From Micromonospora coriariae (GTDB lineage: Bacteria > Actinomycetota > Actinomycetes > Mycobacteriales > Micromonosporaceae), in assembly GCF_900091455.1 (NCBI RefSeq), contig NZ_LT607412.1:2294001-2358000 (forward strand): 64,000 bases of DNA, read 5' to 3'. The notes below the pieces were generated by a model. It ran no database searches. It was not told where the DNA came from and saw only the letters and a program-made list of their open reading frames with translations. The translations under genes were made by a program, and so were the position numbers. Positions 19,775-27,120 of the stretch are shown piece by piece (position 1 is the stretch's first letter; each line of letters starts with the position of its first letter).

Positions 19775-19790
19775 GGCCGGAGCGCCGGCC
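19775..19790. terminator. Short GC hairpin between convergent mycP and WXG100 gene
   Basis: GGCCGG-AGCG-CCGGCC, a 6-bp perfect stem with a 4-nt loop, lying in the 114-base convergent gap; possibly a weak bidirectional terminator. Confidence 0.35.
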
Positions 19791-19851
19791 CACACACGGC
19801 CAGCGCTCGCGGCCCGCCTCCGGCGACCGACACGTCTGAAACACGCCTAGA

Positions 19852-20145
19852 TCACTGGAACAGCCCGGTGTTCTTCTTCTCGGTGTCGAGATAGTCGGCG
19901 GCCGAGTCGTTCACCGCCAGCCTGATGTCGCGCAGCATCGCCTGGAGGTCCTGCGAGGCGGACCGCCACCGTGCCTGGCGCTGCTCATACGCCTGCCTGG
20001 CCTCGCCCGCCCAGCTCGCCACCAGCGGTGCGGCGTCCCGTTCGAGCTGGCCGAGCTGCGAGTCGAGCGTGTTCAGCGCCTTCTGGATGTCCGCGCCGGC
20101 CTGCTGAAGCGCGGCGAAGTTGACGACCAGCACACCGTGGTCCAT
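19852..20145 (-). CDS. WXG100 family type VII secretion target (EsxA/ESAT-6-like)
   Basis: 97-residue helical-hairpin protein. The turn motif is SWAGEARQAY (W-A-G near residue 43), flanked by two long amphipathic helices (ALQQAGADIQKALNTLDSQL and SQDLQAMLRDIRLAVNDSAA). Such proteins form heterodimers with an adjacent partner and are exported by the ESX machinery. The secretion signal YxxxD/E fits YLDTE near the C-terminus (Y-L-D-T-E). The ATG is preceded by GGGAGGGAG. It sits 23 nt downstream of the other WXG100 gene and is surely its dimer partner. Confidence 0.93.
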   Translation of the reverse strand: MDHGVLVVNFAALQQAGADIQKALNTLDSQLGQLERDAAPLVASWAGEARQAYEQRQARWRSASQDLQAMLRDIRLAVNDSAADYLDTEKKNTGLFQ

Positions 20146-20168
20146 CGGATCTCCCTCCCGAGCGGGGG

Positions 20169-20489
20169 TCAGAGCGGCAGTTGGATGCCGCCGCGGTTGG
20201 TGCCGGCCACCCGGCTGGCCGCCTCGTCGTCCGAGACGTCGTACTGCCGGCCGGCGGTGCGGATCGCCCCGGCGGTTTCGCGCAGCGCCCGGTGCAGCGC
20301 CGCCTGGTCCTGTGACCACTGCTGCTTGACCTGCTCGAACGACCGCCCGCCGGAGCCGCGCCAGGCCTGCTGCAACACCTCCAGCTCGGCCAGCAGGCCG
20401 GTCAGCATGGACTGCAACGACTGGTCCACCTGCTCGAACTTCGCGGCGGTCTGCTGCATCACCGCGGCTTCTGCCTGAGTCTGGGACAC
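20169..20489 (-). CDS. WXG100 family type VII secretion target (EsxB/CFP-10-like)
   Basis: 106-residue partner of the downstream WXG100 protein. The motif QAWRGSGGRSF supplies W-R-G between two helices; the first helix begins QTQAEAAVMQQTAAKFEQVD. A Y-x-x-x-D signal is present as YDVSD, followed by a short tail. The GTG start at 20489 is preceded by GAGGTGA about 8 nt upstream; an in-frame extension to 20561 has no ribosome binding site and a basic, non-helical sequence, so it is rejected. Divergent from eccE. Confidence 0.9.
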   Translation of the reverse strand: MSQTQAEAAVMQQTAAKFEQVDQSLQSMLTGLLAELEVLQQAWRGSGGRSFEQVKQQWSQDQAALHRALRETAGAIRTAGRQYDVSDDEAASRVAGTNRGGIQLPL

Positions 20490-20777
20490 CCGGACGTCAC
20501 CTCGTTTCCTCGGTCGTGACTGGCCGTCGACGCGCCCACCGTGGGGGTGCGCCGCTCGCATGACCCGGTCGTTGAGGACTGTGGACGCGGGTCAGCGAAG
20601 AACTTCGTGGCTGACGGTAGCGGCCCGGTAGCCGTTCTGCTACCCCCCGCCTCTCCCCTGTGGACAACCATGGCGAACATCGGTCGCTTACGATGTGCCG
20701 CAGTCACGTCGCGGCGTGTGACGGGCCGCGGGAGCGGCCGGCCGCCCGGCGCGGTCCACACTGCTCGAGGAGGCGCG

Positions 20778-22715
20778 GTGCCGGCGACAACCACCGGAGG
20801 GTCGCACCCGGCGACGCCGGTCGGGCCCGGGCCGGGAGTCGTCGCGCCAGCGACCGGGCCGGGAATTGGCCCGCCGGGGTTCGGGCCGGGCGGGTCCGCC
20901 GACACCGACCCCGGAATCGCCGGGCGGAGCACGCCGCACCGCCCGCCACCGATCGCCCGCCGGGCCTCCGTGGGCCGGCGCGGGGGCACCGGGGTGTACG
21001 CCGGTCAGCTGGTCACCGGGCAGGTCGCCGTGGCGCTCGTCCTCGCCGCCCTGGGCCGGGGCCTTCCGGTCACGGTCGCGGCCCTGCTGGCAGCGGTGCT
21101 GCTGGTGGCGTCCGCCTGGGTCCGGTTCCGCGGTCGGTGGCTCTTCGAATGGCTGGCCACCGCCGCCGGGCACCTGACCCGCCGCCGCGCACTCGCCGGG
21201 CCGGCAGGCCCACGCGAGTTGCTCGGCCTGGTCGCCCCCGGCACCGTGGTGCGCTCGACGGAACTCCCCGGCGGGCCGGCCGCGGTGCTGGAGGACACCG
21301 GCGGCATGGTGGCGCTGCTGGAGCTCGGCGATTCCGGCGACCTGCTCGGCGACGCGCCCCGGGTCGTCCCCGCGCCGTCCGCGCTGCTTCCGCCGACCGG
21401 GCCGGACGTGCCGCCGCTGCGGATCCAGCTGCTGCTCGCGGGGACACCGGCCCCGGTGCCGGCCGTGGGCGGCACCGTCGGCACGTCGTACCGGCAGCTC
21501 ACCGACGGGCGGCTCGCCGGACGGGAGCGGGCGGTGCTCGCGGTCCGGGTGCTGCGGGTGGACGGCTGGTCCGAGGAGGACCTGCGCCGGGTGCTCGCCG
21601 GCACGTTACGCCGGATCGTCCGCCGGATCGGGCCGTTGACCGCCCGGCCGCTCGGTGTGCCGGCGGCGCTGCGCGTCCTGGGCGAACTGGCCCACCACGA
21701 CGGCCATCCGGTACGGGAGTCCTGGCCGGTGCTCCGGTCCGGCGCTCTCGTCCAGGCCACCTTCCGACTGATCCGCTGGCCGAGCGACGGTGCCGGCGCG
21801 CGCCGGCTGGTGCCACGGCTGCTCGCGCTGCCGGCGACCGCGACGACGGTGTCGCTCAGCGCGGGCCCGTCGCCGGTCAGCGGCGTGACGGGTGTGCCGA
21901 TCGAGCTGACCGTACGACTGGCCGCCGGAACGGCGACGGAGCTGACCGAGGCCGCCGAGGCACTGGATCGGCTGGTGACCGGCCTGGGTGGGGAGCTGAG
22001 CCGACTGGACGGCGCGCACCTGACCGGGCTGGCCGGCACGCTACCGCTGGCGCTCGCGACGCCCGGTGCGCAGTCGCGGTCAGCGCTGGACGACTGGGAA
22101 CTGACCCTCGGCGGAGCGGGGCTGATGGTCGGCACGAACCGGCACGGTGGGGCGGTGACCGTCCGGCTTTTCCGGCCGGAGGGCACGCGGGTGCTGCTGG
22201 TCGGCGGGTTGCGTGCCGCCCAGTTGGTGGCCCTGCGCGCGATGGCGCTGGGCGCCCTGGTGGTGGTCCAGACCGGACGCCCCCGCGCCTGGGAGCCGTT
22301 CGTCAGGGGTGTGGGCGCGCCGGGCGGGACGATCCCGCTGATTCCACCGGGTCGGCCGGTCGCCGACGGGGTGGGCACGGCGCTGCGGCCGTTGCTGCTG
22401 GTGGTCGACACCGGGCCGGTGCCGGCCGACGCCGAGCCGGGCCCGCCCTGGCGGGCCATCCTGGTGGTCCGGGACGAATTGACCCCGGCGGACGTGGATG
22501 CCCTGACCCGGGCCGACCTGGCGGTGCTGCAACCGTTGGACGCCACCGAGGCCGCGCTGGCCGGCACCGCGCTGGGGCTGGGCGGCTCGGCCGAGTGGTT
22601 GACGCGGATCCGGGACGACATGGTGGCCGTGGTGAACCGGCGTGCGCTGCGCTGGGCGCTGCTGTCCCCCACTCCGATCGAGGCGCAGCTCATCGGACGA
22701 CCCGCGCGAGGCTGA
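20778..22715 (+). CDS. eccE: Type VII secretion protein EccE
   Basis: 645-residue membrane component of the ESX translocon. An N-terminal Pro/Gly/Arg-rich cytoplasmic segment (residues ~1-75) precedes two adjacent transmembrane helices (TGQVAVALVLAALGRGLPVT and VAALLAAVLLVASAWVRF), then a large C-terminal domain typical of EccE, which sits at the periphery of the hexameric complex. It is longer than mycobacterial EccE, mainly because of the N-terminal extension and the larger C-terminal domain. The GTG start follows GAGGAGG by 4 nt; in-frame sequence upstream lacks ribosome binding sites. EccB, EccC and EccD, its core partners, are not in this window. Confidence 0.85.
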   Translation: MPATTTGGSHPATPVGPGPGVVAPATGPGIGPPGFGPGGSADTDPGIAGRSTPHRPPPIARRASVGRRGGTGVYAGQLVTGQVAVALVLAALGRGLPVTVAALLAAVLLVASAWVRFRGRWLFEWLATAAGHLTRRRALAGPAGPRELLGLVAPGTVVRSTELPGGPAAVLEDTGGMVALLELGDSGDLLGDAPRVVPAPSALLPPTGPDVPPLRIQLLLAGTPAPVPAVGGTVGTSYRQLTDGRLAGRERAVLAVRVLRVDGWSEEDLRRVLAGTLRRIVRRIGPLTARPLGVPAALRVLGELAHHDGHPVRESWPVLRSGALVQATFRLIRWPSDGAGARRLVPRLLALPATATTVSLSAGPSPVSGVTGVPIELTVRLAAGTATELTEAAEALDRLVTGLGGELSRLDGAHLTGLAGTLPLALATPGAQSRSALDDWELTLGGAGLMVGTNRHGGAVTVRLFRPEGTRVLLVGGLRAAQLVALRAMALGALVVVQTGRPRAWEPFVRGVGAPGGTIPLIPPGRPVADGVGTALRPLLLVVDTGPVPADAEPGPPWRAILVVRDELTPADVDALTRADLAVLQPLDATEAALAGTALGLGGSAEWLTRIRDDMVAVVNRRALRWALLSPTPIEAQLIGRPARG

Positions 22716-22763
22716 ACCGTTCCGATCGTCAATCGGCGGGTTACGCCGGTGCCCGGTCCGTGG

Positions 22764-22769
22764 CACGAT
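22764..22769 (+). promoter_or_regulatory. Possible -10 box (CACGAT), leaderless type
   Basis: CACGAT ends 7 nt before the ATG at 22777; the A at position 2 and T at position 6 fit the consensus. TTACGC 17 nt upstream is a possible -35 element. No Shine-Dalgarno sequence. Confidence 0.4.
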
Positions 22770-22776
22770 CCCCGCC

Positions 22777-23163
22777 ATGGGTTTTCTGAAAGGGCTGCTG
22801 ATTCGGCTGGCCACCACGGCGCTGGCCTTCTGGCTGGCCACACTCCTCATTCCGGGCATCACTCTGGAGTCGACCTCCACCGTCGAGACGGTCACCACGC
22901 TGCTCCTGGTGGCAGCGATCTTCGGTGTGGTCAACGCGGTGCTCCAGCCGATCATCAAGACCGTCGGCTGTGGCTTCTACCTCCTGACCCTGGGTCTCAT
23001 CGCGCTGGTGGTGAACGGGCTGCTGTTCCTGCTCACCAGCTGGATCGCCGACCAGGCCGGGCTACCGTTCTCCGTCGACGGGTTCTGGCCCGCCGCCGTG
23101 TTGGGCGCGCTCTTCGTGAGCATCGTGACCTGGGTCCTCGGCGCGATCCTCGACCGGGACTGA
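22777..23163 (+). CDS. Small four-helix membrane protein, phage holin-like family
   Basis: 128-residue integral membrane protein with four predicted transmembrane helices (LATTALAFWLATLLIPGITL, LLLVAAIFGVVNAVLQPII, LLTLGLIALVVNGLLFLLTS and AAVLGALFVSIVTWVLGAI). The NAVLQPIIK and LTLGL segments are typical of the phage holin 4 superfamily member found in most actinobacteria and cyanobacteria as a housekeeping protein. No lysis genes are nearby, so a phage role is unlikely; the real function is unknown. Followed by a strong terminator. Confidence 0.9.
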   Translation: MGFLKGLLIRLATTALAFWLATLLIPGITLESTSTVETVTTLLLVAAIFGVVNAVLQPIIKTVGCGFYLLTLGLIALVVNGLLFLLTSWIADQAGLPFSVDGFWPAAVLGALFVSIVTWVLGAILDRD

Positions 23164-23186
23164 CGGGCGACCGACCAGGATCGACC

Positions 23187-23230
23187 CGGACCGCCCGGGC
23201 CCCGGCCGTGGCCGGAGCCCGGGCGGTCCG
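23187..23230 (+). terminator. Long hairpin terminator after the holin-like gene
   Basis: 20-bp stem (23187-23206 with 23211-23230) with one mismatch and a CGTG loop. Confidence 0.85.
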
Positions 23231-23278
23231 GTGACCAGAGTCCGAGAATTGGCCGGCGTCGGGGCCGGTCCGGACGGC

Positions 23279-23284
23279 TAGCGT
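23279..23284 (+). promoter_or_regulatory. -10 box (TAGCGT) 6 nt before start codon
   Basis: TANNNT hexamer, six bases, then the GTG start of the GNAT gene; no ribosome binding site. Leaderless arrangement. Confidence 0.6.
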
Positions 23285-23290
23285 CGTGGG

Positions 23291-23767
23291 GTGTTCTCGC
23301 TGACCCGCTCCGACGGCCACCTCCTCAGCACCGATCCCGCCCGGCTGGATCTGGACCGGGTGCACCGGTGGCTGTCGACCGACGCGTACTGGGCACTGGG
23401 CCGGGACCGGGAGACGGTCGTCCGGGCGTTCGCCGGGTCGCTGCCGTTCGGCGTCTACCGGCCCGGGGACGGCCGCCAGGTCGCGGTGGCCCGGGCGGTC
23501 ACCGACGGGGCCACCTTCGCCTGGCTCTGCGACGTGTACGTGGACCGCGCGTCCCGGGGTCACGGGTTGGGCGGCTGGTTGGCCGGCGCGGTCCGCGACC
23601 ACCTGGCCGAGCTGGGCGTACGCCGGATCCTGCTGGCCACCAACGACGCGCACGAGGTGTACGCGCGGGTGGGCTTCACCCCCCTGGACGAGCCCACGCG
23701 ATGGATGCAGCTCGACCGACGTCCACCGGTGACCCCGGTCACCGGAAAGGAACAAAGCGCGGTTTGA
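23291..23767 (+). CDS. GNAT family N-acetyltransferase
   Basis: 158-residue acyltransferase. The acetyl-CoA pyrophosphate-binding loop is SRGHGLGGWL near residues 98-107, preceded by the beta-strand WLCDVYVD and followed by the C-terminal RILLATNDAHEVYARVGF element with its Tyr that commonly acts as general acid. The compact form (no second domain) suggests a small-molecule substrate such as an amine or amino acid, which sequence does not identify. The next gene starts 17 nt after its stop from a separate leaderless-type promoter. Confidence 0.88.
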   Translation: MFSLTRSDGHLLSTDPARLDLDRVHRWLSTDAYWALGRDRETVVRAFAGSLPFGVYRPGDGRQVAVARAVTDGATFAWLCDVYVDRASRGHGLGGWLAGAVRDHLAELGVRRILLATNDAHEVYARVGFTPLDEPTRWMQLDRRPPVTPVTGKEQSAV

Positions 23768-23772
23768 CCCCT

Positions 23773-23778
23773 TACGGT
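23773..23778 (+). promoter_or_regulatory. -10 box (TACGGT) 6 nt before start codon
   Basis: TACGGT, six bases, then GTG at 23785. The same hexamer and spacing recur before mqnA. Confidence 0.6.
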
Positions 23779-23784
23779 GGAGCC

Positions 23785-24711
23785 GTGACGCCACTCCGCC
23801 TGGGATACCTCTACGGCCTCGGCGCGTACCTGCTCTGGGGCTTCTTTCCGCTCTACCTCAAGCTGCTGCGACCGGCCGGTCCGCTGGAGATCCTCGCCCA
23901 CCGGATCGTCTGGTCGGTGGTCTTCGTGGCCCTGCTGCTGGGCGCGCTGCGCAACGTCGGCTTCCTGCGGGCGTTGCTGCGCCGGCCCTGGGCAGTGGCC
24001 GGAATCGTCGTCGCCGCGGCCCTGATCGCGATCAACTGGGGCACCTACATCTACGGGGTCAACTCGGACCGGGTGGTGGAGACCGCGCTCGGCTACTTCA
24101 TCAATCCACTGGTGGTGGTGCTGCTCGGGGTGACGGTGCTGCGGGAGCGGCTGCGCCCGGCGCAGTGGGTGGCGCTGGGAATCGGCGCGTCGGCGGTCGC
24201 GGTGCTCACCGTGGACTACGGCCGGCTGCCCTGGCTGGCCCTGACCCTGGCGTTCAGCTTCGCCGGCTACGGCCTGGTCAAGAAGCGGCTCGGGCTGCCC
24301 GCCGCGGAGGGGCTCTTCGTCGAGTCGGCAGTGCTGGCGCTGCCCGCGCTGGGCTACCTGGCCTGGCTGACCCGGCGTGCCGAGTCGACCTTCGGGCACG
24401 TCTCGGCCGGGCACACGGCGCTGCTGGTGCTGGCCGGCGCGGCTACCGCGATCCCGCTGCTGCTCTTCGCCGGAGCCGCCAACCGGCTGCCGCTGAGCAG
24501 CCTCGGGATGATCCAGTACCTGGCACCGATCCTGCAGCTCGGCTGCGGCGTGCTGATCTTCCACGAGCCCATGCCACCGGCCCGCCTCGCCGGCTTCGCG
24601 CTGGTCTGGCTCGCCCTCGTCGTCTTCACCGCCGACGCCGTCCGCCAGTCCCGCCGCACGCGCGCCCGCGCCCGCGCCGCCACCCCCCGCACCCCCGTCC
24701 CCGCACCCTGA
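23785..24711 (+). CDS. rarD: RarD-type EamA family transporter
   Basis: 308-residue inner-membrane transporter of the drug/metabolite transporter superfamily with about ten transmembrane helices in two EamA repeats. The opening YGLGAYLLWGFFPLYLKLL, the early LEILAHRIVWS, NWGTYIYGVNSDRVVETALG and the late SSLGMIQYLAPILQ are signatures of the RarD (chloramphenicol-sensitive protein) group. The substrate is unknown. The C-terminus is a basic Arg/Ala/Pro tail. The GTG start is preferred over a long upstream in-frame reading that overlaps the GNAT gene. Confidence 0.92.
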   Translation: MTPLRLGYLYGLGAYLLWGFFPLYLKLLRPAGPLEILAHRIVWSVVFVALLLGALRNVGFLRALLRRPWAVAGIVVAAALIAINWGTYIYGVNSDRVVETALGYFINPLVVVLLGVTVLRERLRPAQWVALGIGASAVAVLTVDYGRLPWLALTLAFSFAGYGLVKKRLGLPAAEGLFVESAVLALPALGYLAWLTRRAESTFGHVSAGHTALLVLAGAATAIPLLLFAGAANRLPLSSLGMIQYLAPILQLGCGVLIFHEPMPPARLAGFALVWLALVVFTADAVRQSRRTRARARAATPRTPVPAP

Positions 24712-24718
24712 TCCGGGG

Positions 24719-25426
24719 TCAGGGGACGGCGTACGAGAGGACCGGGGTGCCGTCGGCGCGTTGCAGTTCGACGCTGACCAGTTCCGCGTCGGTGAACCGG
24801 GTGGCGCCGGTGAACTGCAGTGCGTCGCCCGGCGCGGCCAGCCAGGAGCCGATCTGCTCGGTCGCGCCGTCGGGTCCACGCGCCACCAACCGGAAGGTGT
24901 ACGCCTTGCCGTAGCCGGTCCGGGGGTCGTACCCGCAGCGCATGGTCACCTCGGTGCCCCAGTCGGTGCCGGTCAGCCCGATCTCGGCGTGCACCGGCCC
25001 GGCGGAGGCCACCGGCCGCATGGCGACCATCGACACCTGCGGCCCGGGAGTGCCCGGGGAGCCCGGGACGCCCGGGGTGCCGCGCAGCACAGTTGCGGTG
25101 CCCACGCCGACCACCAGGGCGAACGCGGCGGCGACCAGCCCGGTCAGCGCGTACCGCCGGCGGATGGCCCACCGCTCGCGCCGCCGGCGGGCTCTGGCCT
25201 CCTCGAGCAGCGCGGGCACCCGGGGTTCGGTCGGCGGTGGCAGGAACTGCTCCAGACCCGCCGGGTCGAGGCGACCGAGCAGCCCGGGCAGGACGGCGAT
25301 CTCGGCGACCGCGTCCCGGCAGGAGGCGCAGCCGGCGAGGTGCCGCTCGTAGGCCGCCCGCTCGGCGGGGGCCAGGGCACCCAGCACGTACGCGCCATCG
25401 TCGTGCGCGAACTCGCACCGGGTCAT
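24719..25426 (-). CDS. Anti-sigma factor with zinc-binding domain (RskA/RslA type)
   Basis: 235-residue single-pass membrane protein. The N-terminal cytoplasmic zinc-anti-sigma domain carries His29-x3-Cys33-x2-Cys36 (HLAGCASC), which wraps around and inactivates the cognate ECF sigma factor. A transmembrane helix (ALTGLVAAAFALVVGVGTATV) follows near residue 100, and the remaining ~110 residues form an extracytoplasmic beta-rich sensor domain. Its ATG overlaps the sigma gene stop (ATGA), the usual arrangement that keeps the two proteins in balance. Release is normally by regulated proteolysis or cysteine oxidation; the signal here is unknown. Confidence 0.92.
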   Translation of the reverse strand: MTRCEFAHDDGAYVLGALAPAERAAYERHLAGCASCRDAVAEIAVLPGLLGRLDPAGLEQFLPPPTEPRVPALLEEARARRRRERWAIRRRYALTGLVAAAFALVVGVGTATVLRGTPGVPGSPGTPGPQVSMVAMRPVASAGPVHAEIGLTGTDWGTEVTMRCGYDPRTGYGKAYTFRLVARGPDGATEQIGSWLAAPGDALQFTGATRFTDAELVSVELQRADGTPVLSYAVP

Positions 25427-26001
25427 CCCGTCACTCCCATCTCAGCCAGGACCAACCGTAGTGACCGCAGCGCGTAGTGGGTGCGGGACTTCACGGTGCC
25501 CGGTGGCACCCCCAGCCGGGACGCCGCCTCGGCCACCGACCGCCCCTGGTAGAAGCACTCGACCAGCACCTCGCGGTGGGTCGCGCTGAGCCGGTTCAGC
25601 GCCTCGGCGACGGTCCACGCCTCCACCGCGCGCTCGGCCTCGTCGACCACCTCCGGCGGTTCCGGGATCTCGTCGGTGAACACCTCACCGACCCGGGTGG
25701 ACCGCCGACGCCAGGCGTCGATGGCGAGGTTGCGGGCGGTGGTGAAGAGCCAGGCCCGCACCGAGCCGCGGCGCGGGTCGAGCGACTCCGGATGCCGCCA
25801 GGCCCGCAGCAGCGTCTCCTGCACCAGGTCCTCAGCCCGCTGCCGGTCCCCGTTGACCAGTCGGAGGGCGTGGGCGTACAGCGCTTCCGCGTGCTCGTCG
25901 TGCAGCGCGCGCAGCAGTTGGGCGTCGTGGTCGCTGATGGCGGTCTCCTCACTCCCGGCGCGCGTCGGGCGGTGCGTCCGCTCGTGAATACGTGCGGTCA
26001 C
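25423..26001 (-). CDS. ECF RNA polymerase sigma factor (SigK/SigL-like)
   Basis: 192-residue extracytoplasmic-function sigma factor. Region 2 covers LYAHALRLVNGDRQRAEDLV and the ETLLRAWRH helix that recognises the -10 element; region 4 covers LSATHREVLVECFYQGRSVA to TVKSRTHYALRSLRLVL, the -35 recognition helix-turn-helix. The YQGRSVAEAA segment resembles the SigK/SigL group. Only a GTG start (26001) is available upstream of region 2; the first ~25 residues may not be translated. Co-transcribed with its anti-sigma factor. No obvious copy of its target promoter was identified. Confidence 0.92.
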   Translation of the reverse strand: MTARIHERTHRPTRAGSEETAISDHDAQLLRALHDEHAEALYAHALRLVNGDRQRAEDLVQETLLRAWRHPESLDPRRGSVRAWLFTTARNLAIDAWRRRSTRVGEVFTDEIPEPPEVVDEAERAVEAWTVAEALNRLSATHREVLVECFYQGRSVAEAASRLGVPPGTVKSRTHYALRSLRLVLAEMGVTG

Positions 26002-26115
26002 GCCGATCGGTTCAGCCCGAGGTCAGACCGGTTGCGTGCGGTCGGTGCCCCCAAGCCGGGCGTGGTGGTCACCTGGCGCCTGGACGGCGGCCCGGTGGGC
26101 AGCTGACGTTGCTCC

Positions 26116-26137
26116 GGCGGTCCGGCGCCGGACCGCC
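26116..26137. promoter_or_regulatory. 22-nt perfect palindrome upstream of the sigma factor gene
   Basis: GGCGGTCCGGC followed immediately by its exact reverse complement. It lies between the IclR terminator and the sigma factor gene, 115 nt before the sigma start. It could be an operator or part of a double terminator. Confidence 0.4.
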
Positions 26138-26139
26138 AC

Positions 26140-26174
26140 GAGAGGCCCTCTCCCAGCCGGGGAGAGGGCCTCTC
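26140..26174 (-). terminator. Terminator of the IclR gene
   Basis: Perfect 15-bp stem (26140-26154 with 26160-26174) with a 5-nt loop, 10 nt beyond the IclR stop. Confidence 0.8.
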
Positions 26175-26183
26175 GGCGTCCGG

Positions 26184-26966
26184 TCAGTGGTCGGCGGCGA
26201 TGCCGTCGGCGACGGCGCGGGCCACCGTGAGCAGCTTGGCCCGGACCACCCGGGCGGAGGTCATCATCTCGCCGGCGGGCAGCGCGCAGGCCAGCACGAC
26301 CCGGCGTTCCATGTCCTTGTCCGGCGTGACCAGCACGGCCGCGCAGGCCACCCCCTGGCGGAACTGACCCAGCTCCAACTGCATCCCCCGCCGGTCGCCG
26401 GCGGCCAGGTCGGCCTCGAACGTCTCGGTGCTGGTCAACGTGGCTGTGGTGAACGGGCGCATGCCGTATTCCCGCAGGTAGCGGAAGCGTTGTTCGGCGG
26501 TGAGCGTGGCGAGCAGGGACTTGCCGAGTGCGGTGGCGTGCGCCCCCTCGTCGAAGCCGGGGACGAGGTCCTCCAGGTAGGGCGACCGGGGCCCCTCGGC
26601 GACCGCAGTGAGGGCGACCTGGCCACCGACGAAGCGGCCGAGGTAGTGGCTGTAGCCGGTGTCCGCGGCGGCCCGCCGGAGCGTCTCACCGACCGCCGGC
26701 GGCCCCCGGAACGCGGTCACCAGCTCCCGGTAGCGGTCGGCCACCTCCAACCCCACGATGTACGTGCCGTCCTCCCGACGGATCACGTAGCCCTCGTAGG
26801 CCAGGGTGCGGACCAGGTGGTACGTGGTGGCCACGGTCAGCTCGCACCGCCGGGCGATCTGCTTGACGGTCAGGCCCTTCGGGGCGCGACCGACCGACTC
26901 GAGCACCCGCAGCGCTCGGGACACGCTGCGGATCAGGTCCGAAGGTTCTGCCAAGGGGTCGCGCAC
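26184..26966 (-). CDS. IclR family transcriptional regulator
   Basis: 260-residue dimeric DNA-binding regulator. The N-terminal winged helix-turn-helix spans roughly residues 10-70 (SVSRALRVLESVG, LTVKQIARRCELTVATTYHL). The C-terminal effector-binding domain includes the conserved ATALGKSLLA segment and a CAAVLV strand that lines the small-molecule pocket in this family. The GTG at 26966 is chosen because GGAGG lies 5 nt upstream; a GTG two codons earlier touches the Shine-Dalgarno sequence. It is divergent from the MFS transporter gene, the obvious regulatory target. AACAGGC and GCCTGTT (27004-27010, 27023-27029) form an inverted repeat in the shared promoter region. Confidence 0.92.
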   Translation of the reverse strand: MRDPLAEPSDLIRSVSRALRVLESVGRAPKGLTVKQIARRCELTVATTYHLVRTLAYEGYVIRREDGTYIVGLEVADRYRELVTAFRGPPAVGETLRRAAADTGYSHYLGRFVGGQVALTAVAEGPRSPYLEDLVPGFDEGAHATALGKSLLATLTAEQRFRYLREYGMRPFTTATLTSTETFEADLAAGDRRGMQLELGQFRQGVACAAVLVTPDKDMERRVVLACALPAGEMMTSARVVRAKLLTVARAVADGIAADH

Positions 26967-27003
26967 AACCACCTCCGCCGCCGGGGACTTACACCATATG
27001 AAA

Positions 27004-27029
27004 AACAGGCCCGGTGCGAAATGCCTGTT
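27004..27029. promoter_or_regulatory. Inverted repeat between iclR-type and MFS genes
   Basis: AACAGGC and GCCTGTT, 12 nt apart, in the divergent promoter region; candidate operator for the IclR-type regulator. Confidence 0.35.
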
Positions 27030-27120
27030 CGGGTCGAGGATGCCAGATCACCATCCACGCCTTGTGCACCGCCGGTCACCGGGAGTGGTCCGAGCGCGAC
27101 TCGCGTAGGTTTGCCGGACG

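Noticed and set aside
22777..23163. Phage remnant suggested by the holin-like family name
   Set aside because: No other phage genes nearby; this membrane family is widespread as a chromosomal housekeeping protein.
26032..26106. 25-codon frame from TTG on the plus strand (GAPKPGVVVTWRLDGGPVGS at its end)
   Set aside because: It has a weak GAGGT upstream, but overlaps the sigma factor promoter region, has no family match I know, and is too short to support. It could be a gene remnant.
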